From contig NZ_FMHI01000024.1 in assembly GCF_900090145.1 (NCBI RefSeq), positions 1-64,000 of the forward strand: a stretch of 64,000 bases of DNA, given 5' to 3'. This document shows positions 26,491-36,851 of the stretch, one piece after another. How positions within the stretch are numbered: the stretch's first letter is position 1; each line of letters opens with the position of its first letter. A program made the translations under genes and the position numbers. The DNA is from Streptomyces sp. WMMB 322. GTDB lineage: Bacteria > Actinomycetota > Actinomycetes > Streptomycetales > Streptomycetaceae. The notes under the pieces are model-generated. The model was not told the DNA's origin. It searched no databases and worked only from the letters and a program-made list of their open reading frames with translations.

Positions 26491-28959
26491 ATGCCTCGTG
26501 GACGTCATCGCCATTCGCAGCCACTGCACCGGGTCCTCGCCCCGGCAACTGTCACGGTGGCGGCTCTGCTCTGCGCGGGAGCCGCCTGGCTGTTCGGCGA
26601 AGCCGGCGTCGGCGACGTGGAAACGGTGCTGCTCAGGGCGTGTGCGGCCGGTGCCGCCGTCGCGGCCGTGACCGGTGCCGTACTGCTGCGGGCCTGGGAC
26701 CGGGCGGCGGGCAAGCGGGTCGGCGAGCTCAAGGCCAAGCAGGCGAGCACGGAGTGGCGCGCCGAGGAGCGGCAGGCGGAACTGGAGGGCCAACTCGAGG
26801 AGGCCCGCCAGGGACGTGAGAAGACACGCGGCAGGCTTCGCGACAAGCGTGCCGAACTGGCCCAGCTGCGCAACGAACACGCGGACCTCCTGCGCCGCTA
26901 CGCGACCGCCGAGACGGAGCGTGCGAGCGCGCTGGAGGGGCGGCGGCAGCTGCAACTGGAGTCCGGCGAGCCGACCAAGGCGCTGGCCGCATCGGCCACG
27001 GACCACCGCCATCCGTCGGGCGCCCCGACTCCGCTGACCTATCTCCAGGCGAACGAGGCGCTGCGCAACCTCAGCCGGAACCTCGCGCGGCGGAATGAAC
27101 GCGAGGAACAGGAACGCGAGGAGCGGCAACAGGAGGAACTGGAACGGCAGGAGAGGCTCCGCAGGGAGCGCGAACTGCGCGAGCAGGAGCGCGAGGCCGT
27201 GCGACAGGCTGCGCTGCACAAGCCGGGGGCCGCGGTCGAGGAGCGCAGGCCGGCCGAACCGGAGGTCGCGAAATTCGACTTCTTCGGCACCGCGGGCACG
27301 GCCAGGCCGAAGCGGCGCGCAAAGAGGCTCTCCGCCACACAGGGAGCACAGGGCGCCTCGTCCGCCCCGTCCAGGGCTGCACGTGAACCCCGCGAGGCCT
27401 CCGAGCTGTTCGAACTCCGTGAGCCGCGTGAGCCCGGTGAGAGGCGTGAGCCCGGTGAGGGGCGTGAGCCGGGTGATGCGCCCGAGCAGCCTCGCGGCGT
27501 CGAGAAGTCCGGGGTGCCGGAGAAGTCCGGGGCGCCGGATACGTCCGACGCGGCCGGTACGCAGGAGGTTCCCCCGCCCGCGGTCAACGGCCGTGCGGCG
27601 CAGCCGGAAGCGGGACGTACGAGCAGGGGCGCCGGCGCGAACGGCACGAACGGCGCGAACGGCACGAACACGGGAAGAGTGAAGGGGCGGGGCACCCGGT
27701 ACGTCCCGGGGAAGCCGCCCGCGTCGTCCGGGAAGCCGGACGGTACCGGCACGGAGGGCACGGAGGGCACGGACGCGCCGGAGGCGAAGCGGCCCGGGAA
27801 GCCCGGTGAGCCCGCGAAGGCCGAGGCGTCCACGGAGCCCGGCACGGACGCCGACGGGAGCGCCGGAAAGGCCGGTTCGGGCGCCTCTGCTCCGGGCGCA
27901 CGCTCCGCGCGGAAGCAACCGGAAGCCGGTTCGGGCTCGTCGTCGGCCGTGCCGGACAGTTCGCCGGGTAAGCCGGACCGTTCGCCCGGTAAGCACGCCA
28001 AGCGGGACGAGGTCACGCGTGACGAGTCCTCGGGGTCCGCGGAGTCCTCGGGGTCCGCGGAGCAGGTGGAGCCGTCGGGGGTGTCGGAGTCCTCGGAACC
28101 GTCCGGGACGTCGAAGCGGGCGGAACCCTCGAAGTCGTCGGCCTCCTCGGTCTCGTCGGCCTCGTCGGACCTGTCGGGACCTGGTGCGGCGGGCTCCGGA
28201 GGTACGGAGCGGCGGTCGGCACCCAAGTCCCCCCGACGGGGGGCGGCTTCCCGTTCCGCGTCCGGCTCGGGCTCCGGGTCCGGCAGCTCATCCGCGAAGG
28301 CGGCGGACGCGCCGAGCGGTACGAACGACGCCCCTGGAACCGCCCCAAAGGCCGGGAAGGGGCCGGACGAGAGCAAGTCCGGGGCGGAAGACACCGGATT
28401 AGCCGAGCCCGAAGCCGACTCTCAGCCGGAGAGGGGGACTGGGAAAGACTCCTCCGGGACTGTGAAGGGCCCCTCCTCGAAGGAGAAGGACTCCTCCGCA
28501 AGCGAGAACGACTCCTCCGCGAGGGGGAAGGACTCCTCCGCCGCGGACAAAGAGAGTTCTGCGGGGTCGGCCGCCGGGTCCGGCGCGACCGCGAAGTCGG
28601 ATCCCTCCGCGAAGTCCGGTTCCCCCTCGGCGGATTCCGGCTCCGGAAAGCCGAAGCCGAAGCCGGAGTCCAAGCCGAAGCCGAAGTCCGAGAAGGGACC
28701 GGAGACCGACAAGCCATCGGGGCTCGACAAGGAATCGGGTCGCGACGAGGAATCGGAAGCCAGGGCGAAGCCGGAGTCCGGCAAGGAGCCGGAAACCGAG
28801 TCCGAGTCCCAGTCCGAGCCTGAGTCCGGGTCCGGGTCGAGCGCGGACAAGGCAGCCGACTCTGAATCCGGAACGAAGTCGGGGCGTTCCGCGCCGAATC
28901 CCCGTAAGCCGGCGGGCTCCAAGCCCAAGTCGGACACGGGTGTGCGCAACGTCGGCTGA
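26491..28959 (+). CDS. Large disordered membrane-anchored protein, coiled coil plus Ser/Lys/Glu-rich repeats
   Basis: An 822-residue protein of unknown function. Two membrane segments lie near the N-terminus (LAPATVTVAALLCAGAAWLFG and VLLRACAAGAAVAAVTGAVLL). A charged coiled-coil region rich in E, R and Q follows (about 75-260), containing the conserved-looking PTPLTYLQANEALRNLSRNLARR. After KFDFFGTAGTA (about 270) the remaining 550 residues are low complexity: EPR-, GTNGAN-, SGSAES-, KDSSA- and KPKPES-type repeats, almost certainly unfolded. ATG 26491 is used; it lacks a good Shine-Dalgarno. It converges with nuoD. The first 280 residues look like a real, lineage-specific protein; a scaffold role at the membrane is only a guess. 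Confidence 0.75.
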   Translation: MPRGRHRHSQPLHRVLAPATVTVAALLCAGAAWLFGEAGVGDVETVLLRACAAGAAVAAVTGAVLLRAWDRAAGKRVGELKAKQASTEWRAEERQAELEGQLEEARQGREKTRGRLRDKRAELAQLRNEHADLLRRYATAETERASALEGRRQLQLESGEPTKALAASATDHRHPSGAPTPLTYLQANEALRNLSRNLARRNEREEQEREERQQEELERQERLRRERELREQEREAVRQAALHKPGAAVEERRPAEPEVAKFDFFGTAGTARPKRRAKRLSATQGAQGASSAPSRAAREPREASELFELREPREPGERREPGEGREPGDAPEQPRGVEKSGVPEKSGAPDTSDAAGTQEVPPPAVNGRAAQPEAGRTSRGAGANGTNGANGTNTGRVKGRGTRYVPGKPPASSGKPDGTGTEGTEGTDAPEAKRPGKPGEPAKAEASTEPGTDADGSAGKAGSGASAPGARSARKQPEAGSGSSSAVPDSSPGKPDRSPGKHAKRDEVTRDESSGSAESSGSAEQVEPSGVSESSEPSGTSKRAEPSKSSASSVSSASSDLSGPGAAGSGGTERRSAPKSPRRGAASRSASGSGSGSGSSSAKAADAPSGTNDAPGTAPKAGKGPDESKSGAEDTGLAEPEADSQPERGTGKDSSGTVKGPSSKEKDSSASENDSSARGKDSSAADKESSAGSAAGSGATAKSDPSAKSGSPSADSGSGKPKPKPESKPKPKSEKGPETDKPSGLDKESGRDEESEARAKPESGKEPETESESQSEPESGSGSSADKAADSESGTKSGRSAPNPRKPAGSKPKSDTGVRNVG

Positions 28960-29002
28960 CGGAGCCGCCGAACCGCTGCGCCGGCGCGGCGGTCGGCGTG
29001 GG

Positions 29003-30196
29003 CTACTTGTCGATGTCGCCCACCACGAAGAAGAACGACCCCAGGATCGCGACCATGTCGGCGACCAGCGTCCCCGGAAGCAGCTCCGTCAGTGCCTGGA
29101 TGTTGTTGAACGAGGCCGAACGCAGCTTGAGCCGGTACGGCGTCTTCTCTCCCTTGGAGACCAGGTAGTAGCCGTTGAGGCCGAGCGGGTTCTCCGTCCA
29201 GGCGTACGTGGCTCCCTCCGGCGCCTTCAGCACCTTCGGGAGCCGCTGGTTGACGGGACCGGGCGGCAGCTGCGAGAGACGGTCGAGGCACGCGTCCGCG
29301 AGGTCGAGCGAGTTGTGCGCCTGTTCCAGCAGCACTTCGAAGCGGGCGAGGCAGTCGCCCTCGGTCCGCGTGACGACCTGGAGCGTGTCCCGCAGCTCTC
29401 CGTACGCCAGATACGGCTCGTCGCGGCGGAGGTCGAAGTCGACGCCGGAAGCGCGTGCGATGGGGCCGCTAACCCCGTAGGCGTGCGCGGTCGCCCGGTC
29501 GAGGACCCCCACGCCGCGAGTGCGCCCGCGGAAGATCTCGTTGCCCGTCACCAACCGGTCGAAGACCCCCATCCGCGACCGCACGTCGGCGACGGCCTGC
29601 CTGGCCCGGCCCTGCCAGCCGGCCGGAAGGTCCTCCTTCAGGCCGCCGACCCGGTTGAACATGTAGTGCATCCGGCCGCCGGAGATCTCCTCCATGACGT
29701 GCTGAAGCTCCTCGCGCTCGCGGAACGCGTGGAAGACGGGCGTGATACCGCCCAGTTCCAGCGGATACGAGCCGAGGAACATCAAGTGGTTCAGGACGCG
29801 GTTGAGTTCGGCCAGCAGCGTGCGCGTCCACACGGCACGCTCGGGAACCTCCATGCCGAGCATGCGCTCGACGGCGAGTACCACGCCGAGTTCGTTCGAG
29901 AAGGCGGACAGCCAGTCGTGGCGATTGGCGAGGACGATGATCTGCCGGTAGTCGCGGGCCTCGAACAGCTTCTCCGCGCCGCGGTGCATATAGCCGACGA
30001 CGGGTTCGACCTCACTGATCAACTCGCCGTCGAGGACGAGCCGCAACCGCAGGACGCCGTGCGTCGAGGGGTGCTGGGGGCCGATGTTGAGCACCATGTC
30101 GGAGCTCTCCGCGGCACCGCCGATGCCGACCGTGGTCTGCTTGCCCGGGCCGTCCGGTGCCGCCGCGGTGCCGTCCGTCATCGTCCGCTGACTCAT
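29003..30196 (-). CDS. nuoD: Orphan NADH-quinone oxidoreductase subunit D-like protein
   Basis: A 397-residue 49-kDa-type subunit of complex I. Family blocks are [54 protein letters not shown] and the C-terminal [31 protein letters not shown]…[14 protein letters not shown]. It stands outside any nuo operon, as does the second nuoD copy known in Streptomyces. Arg72 in YMHRGAEK aligns with the arginine of human NDUFS2 that NDUFAF7 dimethylates; a MidA/NDUFAF7-type methyltransferase is encoded 2.6 kb away. ATG 30196 is taken as start, ATG 30181 is possible. Whether it replaces NuoD in complex I or serves another complex is unknown. Confidence 0.92.
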   Translation of the reverse strand: MSQRTMTDGTAAAPDGPGKQTTVGIGGAAESSDMVLNIGPQHPSTHGVLRLRLVLDGELISEVEPVVGYMHRGAEKLFEARDYRQIIVLANRHDWLSAFSNELGVVLAVERMLGMEVPERAVWTRTLLAELNRVLNHLMFLGSYPLELGGITPVFHAFREREELQHVMEEISGGRMHYMFNRVGGLKEDLPAGWQGRARQAVADVRSRMGVFDRLVTGNEIFRGRTRGVGVLDRATAHAYGVSGPIARASGVDFDLRRDEPYLAYGELRDTLQVVTRTEGDCLARFEVLLEQAHNSLDLADACLDRLSQLPPGPVNQRLPKVLKAPEGATYAWTENPLGLNGYYLVSKGEKTPYRLKLRSASFNNIQALTELLPGTLVADMVAILGSFFFVVGDIDK

Positions 30197-30292
30197 GGAC
30201 TCAGTGTCCCACCCGCTTGTTCGAGGTCTCCCGGCGGCGGTGTATCTCCCGGAGCCTGCCCTTGGCCGCTGACCCGGCCGTAAGGTGGCTGC

Positions 30293-30964
30293 ATGACGAC
30301 GGGGACGGGGATGTCCGACGCGGGGAAGGACCCGAAGAGCGTCTCGCGGGACGACTCGGGTCACCTCGCGCGCGACTCGGGTCACGGACCGGGGAACGGC
30401 TCGCACGGCGCCGGGACCGGGCCGGGCAGCACCGGGCCGGGCCTCGCCGGGCCGTCCGAGCCGGTGGGCGGGCACGAACCGGAGAACGAACCGGAGCACG
30501 AACCGGAGCGCTGGAGCGGCGTCGAACGAGCGCTGCTGCGGATGCGCCGGGTGGTGCTGCTGAGCACGCTGCTTCCGCTCGCAGCCGTAACGGCCGGCGT
30601 CCTCTGGCCGGTGGCCGGCCCGGCGTGGGCCGCCCTCGCGCTGCTGCCGTCCGCCGCCGCAGCGTGGGGCTGGGGCGCGCTGGAGCGCAACTGGCGCTCC
30701 TGGCGGTACGCGGAGCGCGCCGACGACCTGCTCATCAGCCGAGGCGTGCTCTGGCGGGAGCTGACGGTGGTGCCGTACGGGCGCATGCAGCTCGTGGAGG
30801 TGACGTCCGGACCGCTCGAGCGGCGCTACGGCCTCGCACGCGTCCAGCTGCACACCGCCGCAGCCACGACCGACGCCGCGATCCCGGGTCTCGTGCCGGA
30901 CGAGGCGGAACGCCTGCGCGACAGGCTCACGGAGCTCGGCGGCGCCAGGTCGGCAGGACTGTGA
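30293..30964 (+). CDS. PH domain (bPH2/YdbS-like) membrane protein
   Basis: A 223-residue protein. A disordered acidic and Gly-rich N-terminus (1-75) is followed by two membrane segments ([21 protein letters not shown] and [20 protein letters not shown]) and one bacterial PH-like (bPH2, YdbS) domain: [55 protein letters not shown] precedes ATG 30293. The YdbT-like gene follows 31 bp downstream; such pairs occur in many bacteria and in Bacillus have been tied to resistance to antimicrobial peptides. Function here is not established. Confidence 0.85.
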   Translation: MTTGTGMSDAGKDPKSVSRDDSGHLARDSGHGPGNGSHGAGTGPGSTGPGLAGPSEPVGGHEPENEPEHEPERWSGVERALLRMRRVVLLSTLLPLAAVTAGVLWPVAGPAWAALALLPSAAAAWGWGALERNWRSWRYAERADDLLISRGVLWRELTVVPYGRMQLVEVTSGPLERRYGLARVQLHTAAATTDAAIPGLVPDEAERLRDRLTELGGARSAGL

Positions 30965-30995
30965 GCGCCGTGGTGCTGGCGGCGGGCGCGCAGCC

Positions 30996-32765
30996 ATGAC
31001 CGGAAAGGCGGAGGGTGGGGTGGACGGGACGGACAGGGCGGACGCGGTGAACGGAGCGGAACCGGTGGCCGGGGAACCCACCGGCACCGCCTCGGGCGCC
31101 GAATCCGGCACCGGCACCGCCCCGCGCACCGCATCCGGCACCGCCTCGGGCGCCGAATCCGGCACCGGCACCGCCCCCGGACGGGACACCGCCCGCGGCG
31201 AGGACACCGTCCCTGGAAAGGACACCCCCGGCAAGGACACCGGCAGCGCGCCCCCGCCGTCGGGCCGCCCCTCGCGCCGTCCGGAGGGGAAGCGGCTGCA
31301 TCCCGTCACGCCCTGGCGTCGCGCCTGGGCTCCCGTCGCGGGACTGGTCGCCTTCTCGGTCCATGACTTCGAACGCACCCGCGAATGGTTCACGCATCTG
31401 ACGCCGGGCTGGCTCGCGGCGGCGTTCGCCGTGCTGCTCCCGGCGGCTGCGGCCTACGGCTTCTTCTCGTGGTGGTTCACCAGCTACCTCGTCACCGACA
31501 CCGAACTGCGCATCCGTACGGGCCTGGTCTTCCGGCGCACCGCGCACATCCGGCTCGACCGCGTGCAGGCCGTCGACGTGGGGAGGCCACTGCTGGCCCG
31601 CGTCGCCGGAGTCGCCAAGCTCAAGCTGGACGTCGTGGGCACGGAGGCGAAGGACGAACTCGCCTTCCTCGGCGAGCGCGAGGCCGTCGACCTCCGAGCC
31701 GAACTGCTCGCCCGCGCCGCCGGGATCGCCCCGGAGGCCGCACCGGAGGCCGGTGAGGCCCCTGCCCGTCAGCTGCTGCGCGTCGGCACCCGCACGCTGG
31801 TCACGGGGCTGCTGCTCATGGGCACAGGCTGGGGCGCGCTGCTGATGATGCTCGCCGTACCGGTTCTCGTGTACTTCGCCAGCGGCAGCGTCCTGGGTGC
31901 CGTGGCAGCTCTGCTCCCCGCCCTCGGCGGTGTCTGGGCGAGTACGGGCGGCCGCTTCCTCAAGGAGTACGACTGGACGGTGGCCGAGTCGCCCGACGGC
32001 CTGCGCCTCGACCACGGCCTGCTGGACCGCGAGCACGCCACCGTGCCGCCGGGACGCGTGCAGTCCGTGCGCATCACCGAACCGCTGCTGTGGCGGCGCC
32101 GAGGCTGGGTGCGCGTCGAGCTGGAGATCGCGGGTGCGGGCAAGGACAAGGGCGGAGTGCTCATCCCCGTCGCCCCAAGGAGCGATGCGGCCGCCGTTCT
32201 CGCGCGCGTACTGCCCGGCGTCGACCTCGTGGCCGCCGCCGGGACCGCCGCTCCCGTCCCCCGCCGGGCACGCTGGTGCGTGCCGCTGGCGTGGCGCGGA
32301 TACGGGCACGGGGCGACCGACGCCGTGTTCGTCACCCGCAGCGGGCTGATCAGGCGCCGGGTCACGCTCGTCCCGCACGCCAAGGTGCAGAGCGTGCGCT
32401 TCGTGCAGGGGCCGTGGGAGCGACGGATGCGGCTGGCGGACGTGGCCGTCGACCACGGCGCCAACGGATGGACGGCGGCCCGGCTGCGCGACGCGGAGGA
32501 GGCACGGGCACTGGTGCACGCCCAGGCGGAACGCTCCCGTACGGGGCGGCGCGAGGCCCGTCCGGACCGCTGGATGACCGGCGCCCCGAGGCAGGGGCAG
32601 GAACGGGAACAGGGGCAGGATCAGGGGCAGGAACAGGGGCAGGAACAGGGACCGCGGGCCGCTGCCCCTGCGGGCGAGGCACCCGGCGGGCCCGCCACCG
32701 CACCGGACGAGGGCAGCCCAGCCGGATCGGCCGGATCATCCGGGTCGGCGGAACCAGCCGGATGA
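30996..32765 (+). CDS. PH domain (bPH2/YdbT-like) membrane protein
   Basis: A 589-residue partner of the upstream YdbS-like protein. The first ~95 residues are low complexity, including a duplicated [14 protein letters not shown] block. Membrane segments and three bPH2 modules follow; the first reads [45 protein letters not shown], the second [37 protein letters not shown], the third [42 protein letters not shown]. The C-terminus has GQEQGQEQ repeats from a 12-bp DNA repeat around 32595-32650. ATG 30996 is the only sensible start. It converges with the MidA-type gene. Confidence 0.85.
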   Translation: MTGKAEGGVDGTDRADAVNGAEPVAGEPTGTASGAESGTGTAPRTASGTASGAESGTGTAPGRDTARGEDTVPGKDTPGKDTGSAPPPSGRPSRRPEGKRLHPVTPWRRAWAPVAGLVAFSVHDFERTREWFTHLTPGWLAAAFAVLLPAAAAYGFFSWWFTSYLVTDTELRIRTGLVFRRTAHIRLDRVQAVDVGRPLLARVAGVAKLKLDVVGTEAKDELAFLGEREAVDLRAELLARAAGIAPEAAPEAGEAPARQLLRVGTRTLVTGLLLMGTGWGALLMMLAVPVLVYFASGSVLGAVAALLPALGGVWASTGGRFLKEYDWTVAESPDGLRLDHGLLDREHATVPPGRVQSVRITEPLLWRRRGWVRVELEIAGAGKDKGGVLIPVAPRSDAAAVLARVLPGVDLVAAAGTAAPVPRRARWCVPLAWRGYGHGATDAVFVTRSGLIRRRVTLVPHAKVQSVRFVQGPWERRMRLADVAVDHGANGWTAARLRDAEEARALVHAQAERSRTGRREARPDRWMTGAPRQGQEREQGQDQGQEQGQEQGPRAAAPAGEAPGGPATAPDEGSPAGSAGSSGSAEPAG

Positions 32766-32827
32766 GCCCGATGAGCCCGGCCGGCCCAACGAGCCCGGCC
32801 CGCCCGAGGAGCCGGGCCGGCGCCGGG

Positions 32828-34372
32828 TCAGCCGAAGGGGGACGGGACACCGCCGACGGGCTGGATCAGCCAGCTGAACGAACCGAGGCCGCCCGTCCCG
32901 ATCAGCTCCGCGGCCTCGCCGGCCGAGGCCAGCTGCCGTACGTACGCCGCGGGATCGCTGGACGCCAGCGCAAGCGGCGGACGGGCGCCGTCGATCCCCA
33001 GGCTGTGGAGGGCGTCGCGCTGGGAGCGGACGGCCGGAGGCGCCACCCCGGTGGTCGCAGCCGCACGGGAGGCCGAACCCGTGCCGCGGTCGGCGGCGGC
33101 CCGTGCGCCTGCCGCCGCGCAGGCGTCCATCGCGACGTGGGCCGTGAGATCCCGGCTGCCGTCCGGTACGGGCCGCACCTCGCGGCCGTCGAGGTAGGCG
33201 GTGAGCGTGCCGAAGGGCGGTCGGTCCTCGCGGAAGTGCGCGAAGTCGACGGCCACGGCGAGGCCCTGCGCGAGTGTGCCCACGGCCGCCGCCCACGCCT
33301 CGTCGCGCGGAAGCCCGATCTCGGCTCGCAGCCCGGGTTCCGCGCCGCCGGTGCGGCCGGCGCCGCTCCCGACGCGGCCGGGCCTGCTCTCGACTCCGCC
33401 GGCCGGGCCGCCGTGGGGCTCGTGGTCAGGTTCGCGTCCAACTCCGCGACCGGCCCCGTCGCGCTCGGCTCCGTCGCGCTCGGTCCCGTCGTGCTCAGCC
33501 CGACCGCGACCGTGACCGCTCCCGTCCCGGCCGGCCGCGCCGGATTCGGCTCCGCGGGCCCCGGCTCCGCGCGGTTCGCCGGAGCCGCCCGGCCCCAGGG
33601 GCCACCACCGCTCCAGCCACTCGGCCTCGGGCCCGTGCAGGGAGTCGCCGAGCCGTTCGGCTCCGTCCGACGTCCGCACGAGCACGGTGCGGGGAACCCC
33701 GTCCGCGTCGGTCTCGGCCACCTCGACGGGCACGTTGTCGAGCCATTCGTTCGCGAAGAGCAGGCCGACGGACTCGCGGGGAGCCGGCAACTGCCGGGAC
33801 CACACGATGCGCTCGTCCAGCCCGCCGGGACGGGGAGCGCGCTCCACGGCGTAGGGACGCACGCGGGCGGCGACGTCCGCGGGCAGCGCCCCGAGCACGC
33901 CGGTGAGCAGTTCGCCGCGCCCGGCCCCGACGTCCACCATGGTCAGCTCCCGGGGGTGCCCGAGAGCGTCGTCGACGTGCCGCAGCAGGCGGGCGACCGC
34001 GACCGCGAAGAGCGGCGAGGCGTGAACCGACGTACGGAAGTGGGCCGACGGGGCTTCGCGCACGAAGAAACCGTCCGGCTCCGCGCCGTCCGTACCCGTG
34101 CTGCCGGGCCCCTCGTCGTCCGCCCCAGCCCCGTCCGCCCCCGCCCCGCCCGAACCCGGGCTGTCCGGCCCCGCGTTCGCGTCCCCGGTTCCGTAGAGCG
34201 CGCGCTCCGCGGCGGCCCTCCACGGCAGCCAGACACCGTCCACGCTGTTCACGCCGTCCGGTCCCTCGGGCCGGTCCGGTCCACCGAGGCCGCCCGCGCC
34301 GCCCGCGCCGCCGGGACCCTCCGGTCCGTCCGTGCCGCCGGGTCGCGTCGAGCCCGTCTGGGGTGTGTTCAC
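32828..34372 (-). CDS. SAM-dependent methyltransferase, MidA/NDUFAF7 (DUF185) family
   Basis: A 514-residue protein. About 100 disordered Gly/Asp-rich residues lead to the methyltransferase: [22 protein letters not shown]-binding motif [18 protein letters not shown], and the family block [18 protein letters not shown] 90-residue Gly/Arg/Glu-rich insert follows, then the second half ([46 protein letters not shown]). In mitochondria NDUFAF7 symmetrically dimethylates an arginine of the 49-kDa (NuoD-type) subunit of complex I. The orphan nuoD nearby keeps that arginine, so the two are a likely enzyme-substrate pair; not proven. ATG 34372 is the start. Confidence 0.85.
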   Translation of the reverse strand: MNTPQTGSTRPGGTDGPEGPGGAGGAGGLGGPDRPEGPDGVNSVDGVWLPWRAAAERALYGTGDANAGPDSPGSGGAGADGAGADDEGPGSTGTDGAEPDGFFVREAPSAHFRTSVHASPLFAVAVARLLRHVDDALGHPRELTMVDVGAGRGELLTGVLGALPADVAARVRPYAVERAPRPGGLDERIVWSRQLPAPRESVGLLFANEWLDNVPVEVAETDADGVPRTVLVRTSDGAERLGDSLHGPEAEWLERWWPLGPGGSGEPRGAGARGAESGAAGRDGSGHGRGRAEHDGTERDGAERDGAGRGVGREPDHEPHGGPAGGVESRPGRVGSGAGRTGGAEPGLRAEIGLPRDEAWAAAVGTLAQGLAVAVDFAHFREDRPPFGTLTAYLDGREVRPVPDGSRDLTAHVAMDACAAAGARAAADRGTGSASRAAATTGVAPPAVRSQRDALHSLGIDGARPPLALASSDPAAYVRQLASAGEAAELIGTGGLGSFSWLIQPVGGVPSPFG

Positions 34373-34492
34373 ACGGCCACGTTAGGCGAGCGGTGCGGAC
34401 GATTTTCCTCCACCTTGCGGAGTAGGCAGGCGCTCCGGGATCGGCCCCCGGGCTGACCCCTGCACGTACTCGGCCTGAATACGCTGGGTTAT

Positions 34493-35761
34493 GTGAATCG
34501 CATCTACGATTTCATCCGCAGGCACCCCACCTGGGTGGACAGCTGGTGGGCGGTCCTGCTGCTGGTGATTTCGGCGGTGTGGATCGTCGCGAGCGTGGGG
34601 GGACCCGACGGGGCGGGTCTGCCGCGCGGGCCCCAGGAGCAGATAGCCGCGATCCCGATAACCCTCGCGATGTGCACGGTGGTCGCACTGCGCCGCCGCG
34701 TGCCCGAGAAGATGCTCGTCCTCGCGACGGGCACCGGGGTGGCCCAGGTCGTCACGCACGTCGACGTCGGGCCCAGCAACTTCGCAATGCTGGTGATCGT
34801 CTTCACGGTGGCGTCCCGGAACACCCGCTGGGCGTCGCGCTTCGCCCTGGTCGGGGCACTCCTGGCCCCCACCATCGCCGCGCTCCGCTGGCCCGACGAG
34901 AGGCAGACGCTCACCAGCGCGATCCTCGGCGACATCTTCATGACGGTGACGTTCCTCCTCGCGTGGGTGCTCGGCGACTCGCTGCGCACCCGCCGGGCCT
35001 ACTACGCGCAGCTCGAAGAGCGCGCCACCCGCCTGGAGAAGGAGCGCGAGGCACAGACGAAGATCGCAGCCGCCGCCGAACGGGCCCGCATCGCCCGTGA
35101 GTTGCACGATGTCGTCGCACACAACGTCTCGGTGATGGTCGTTCAGGCCGACGGCGCCGCATACGTGCTGGACTCCGCGCCCGACCAGGCCAAGCAGGCC
35201 CTCGAGACGATCTCCGGCACGGGCAGGCAGGCGCTCGCGGAGATGCGCCGCCTGCTCGGCGTCCTCCGCACCGGCGAGGTGGGCAGCGCCGCGGGCGGCT
35301 TCGCCGGCCGGGCCCGTGAGAGCGGCAACGGAATCGGCGACTATCTGCCGCAGCCCGGCGTGGAGCAGCTCTCGGAGCTGATCGAGCAGGTCAGAGGCGC
35401 GGGACTCACCGTCAGCTTCTCGATAGAGGGGACTCCGCGCCCGCTGCCCAGCAGCGTCGAACTGACCGCGTACCGCGTGGTGCAGGAGGCGCTGACCAAC
35501 ACGCGCAAGCACGGCGGCCCGGAGGTCGGAGCGACCGTCCGGCTCCGCTACGGCCGTGACGAGCTCTCGCTGCTCGCCGAGGACGACGGACGCGGCGCGG
35601 AACGCGAGCTGTACGAGGACGGCGGCACCGACGGGCTCGGGCACGGCCTCATCGGGATGCGCGAACGCGTCGGCATGGTCGGGGGGAGTCTGGAGACCGG
35701 CCCGAGGCCCGGCGGCGGGTTCCGCATCAGCGCGGTGCTGCCGTTGAAGGCGGCCCACTGA
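34493..35761 (+). CDS. Sensor histidine kinase (HisKA_3, NarL/DesK type)
   Basis: A 422-residue sensor kinase. About five membrane segments occupy residues 18-160 (e.g. WWAVLLLVISAVWIVASVGG, GDIFMTVTFLLAWVLGDSL). A coiled coil leads to the HisKA_3 dimerisation motif ERARIARELHDVVAHNVSVMVVQ with phospho-accepting His205. The HATPase domain has the N-box VVQEALTNTRKHG and DDGRG / GLGHGLIGMRERV. GTG 34493 lies seven bases after TACGCT, a possible -10, so it may be leaderless. Its response regulator follows after an unusual Pro-rich ORF. The sensed signal is unknown; the N-terminus has little outside the membrane. Confidence 0.92.
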   Translation: MNRIYDFIRRHPTWVDSWWAVLLLVISAVWIVASVGGPDGAGLPRGPQEQIAAIPITLAMCTVVALRRRVPEKMLVLATGTGVAQVVTHVDVGPSNFAMLVIVFTVASRNTRWASRFALVGALLAPTIAALRWPDERQTLTSAILGDIFMTVTFLLAWVLGDSLRTRRAYYAQLEERATRLEKEREAQTKIAAAAERARIARELHDVVAHNVSVMVVQADGAAYVLDSAPDQAKQALETISGTGRQALAEMRRLLGVLRTGEVGSAAGGFAGRARESGNGIGDYLPQPGVEQLSELIEQVRGAGLTVSFSIEGTPRPLPSSVELTAYRVVQEALTNTRKHGGPEVGATVRLRYGRDELSLLAEDDGRGAERELYEDGGTDGLGHGLIGMRERVGMVGGSLETGPRPGGGFRISAVLPLKAAH

Positions 35762-36145
35762 GTGAGCAGCAGAGGAGCGAAGCCGTTGCCCGTGCACGAG
35801 GTGTCCCCGCAGAGCCCGCCCGCGAACGAGTCCTCCGCGAACGAGTCCTCCGCGAGCGGGCTGTCCCCGTGCGTCCTCACCGTGCACCTGCGCGTCCTGC
35901 CCGCGTGCGGCCCGCCTCGGCACGACCGGCTCGCGGACGAGCCGCCCGCGTGCACACCTCGCCCGGCGGGTGACTCCGCGTCCGTACCTCGCCCGGCGGA
36001 CAAGCCGCCCGCGTCCGCACGTCCTCCGGCCTGTGACCCGGCGTCCGCGCGTCCGCCGTCCGCGCGTCCGCCGTCCGTACACACGCCCCCCGCACATCCC
36101 ACGTCCGTACCTCCCGCCACGACCACCTCCAAGGGGCCCCGATGA
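35762..36145 (+). CDS. Hypothetical Pro/Ala/Ser-rich ORF between kinase and regulator
   Basis: An open frame of 127 codons starts with GTG directly after the kinase stop and ends in an ATGA overlap with the response-regulator start, so it fills the gap exactly. The product would be low complexity, with repeats such as ANESSANESSASG and ARPPSARPPSVH from short DNA repeats. No family is recognised. It may be a translated spacer keeping kinase and regulator coupled, or simply repeat-expanded DNA that stayed open. Confidence that it makes a functional protein is low. Confidence 0.35.
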   Translation: MSSRGAKPLPVHEVSPQSPPANESSANESSASGLSPCVLTVHLRVLPACGPPRHDRLADEPPACTPRPAGDSASVPRPADKPPASARPPACDPASARPPSARPPSVHTPPAHPTSVPPATTTSKGPR

Positions 36146-36819
36146 CGATTCGCGTGATGCTCGTCGACGATCAGATGCTGCTGCGCACCGGCTTCCGGAT
36201 GGTGCTGGCCGCACAGCAGGACATGGAGGTCGTCGCCGAGGCCGGGGACGGCGCCGAGGCACTGGAGAGGCTGCGTTCGACGCCGGTCGACGTCGTGCTG
36301 ATGGACGTGCGGATGCCGAACGTCGACGGGGTCGAGGCCACGCGCCGGATCTGCTCCGGGAGTTCCGGTTCCCCGAAGGTGCTGATCCTGACGACCTTCG
36401 ACCTCGACGAGTACGCCTTCTCCGCGCTCAAGGCCGGTGCGAGCGGCTTCATGCTCAAGGACGTCCCGCCCGCCGATCTGCTCGCCGCGATCCGCGCCGT
36501 GCACAGCGGGGACGCGGTCGTCGCGCCGAGCACCACGCGCAGGCTCATCGACCGCTTCTCGACCGTGCTGCCCGCCACCGCACCCGAGCCCCTCTCGAAC
36601 GGTCTGGAGCGGCTGACCGACCGGGAGCGGGAGGTGCTGATGCTCATCGCCCAGGGGCTCTCGAACGGGGAGATCGCCGCCCGGCTCGTGCTCTCCGAGG
36701 CGACCGTGAAGACCCATGTGGGCCGCATCCTGGCGAAGCTCGAACTGCGCGACCGTGTCCAGGCGGTCGTCCTCGCATACGAGACGAAGCTCGTCAGGGC
36801 GGGCGGCGGCACCCCGTAA
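36142..36819 (+). CDS. Response regulator, NarL/LuxR type
   Basis: A 225-residue two-component regulator. The receiver domain (1-120) has the acidic pair DD at 9-10, phospho-accepting Asp55 in VVLMDVRMPN, the Thr in ILTTFDLDEY and Lys in FMLKDVPP. The C-terminal GerE/LuxR helix-turn-helix reads LTDREREVLMLIAQGLSNGEIAARLVLSEATVKTHVGRIL. ATG 36142 follows AAGGGG. It is the cognate partner of the kinase upstream; the target genes are not evident, though neighbours on the reverse strand include the MidA-type gene. Confidence 0.93.
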   Translation: MTIRVMLVDDQMLLRTGFRMVLAAQQDMEVVAEAGDGAEALERLRSTPVDVVLMDVRMPNVDGVEATRRICSGSSGSPKVLILTTFDLDEYAFSALKAGASGFMLKDVPPADLLAAIRAVHSGDAVVAPSTTRRLIDRFSTVLPATAPEPLSNGLERLTDREREVLMLIAQGLSNGEIAARLVLSEATVKTHVGRILAKLELRDRVQAVVLAYETKLVRAGGGTP

Positions 36820-36851
36820 CGCCCTGCACGCGACGCCGTGCTCGTACGGCC

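Noticed and set aside
29003-31393. 796-codon reverse frame extending nuoD upstream
   Set aside because: The extra 400 codons are antisense to the two PH-domain genes and low complexity; nuoD similarity begins after the ATG at 30196.
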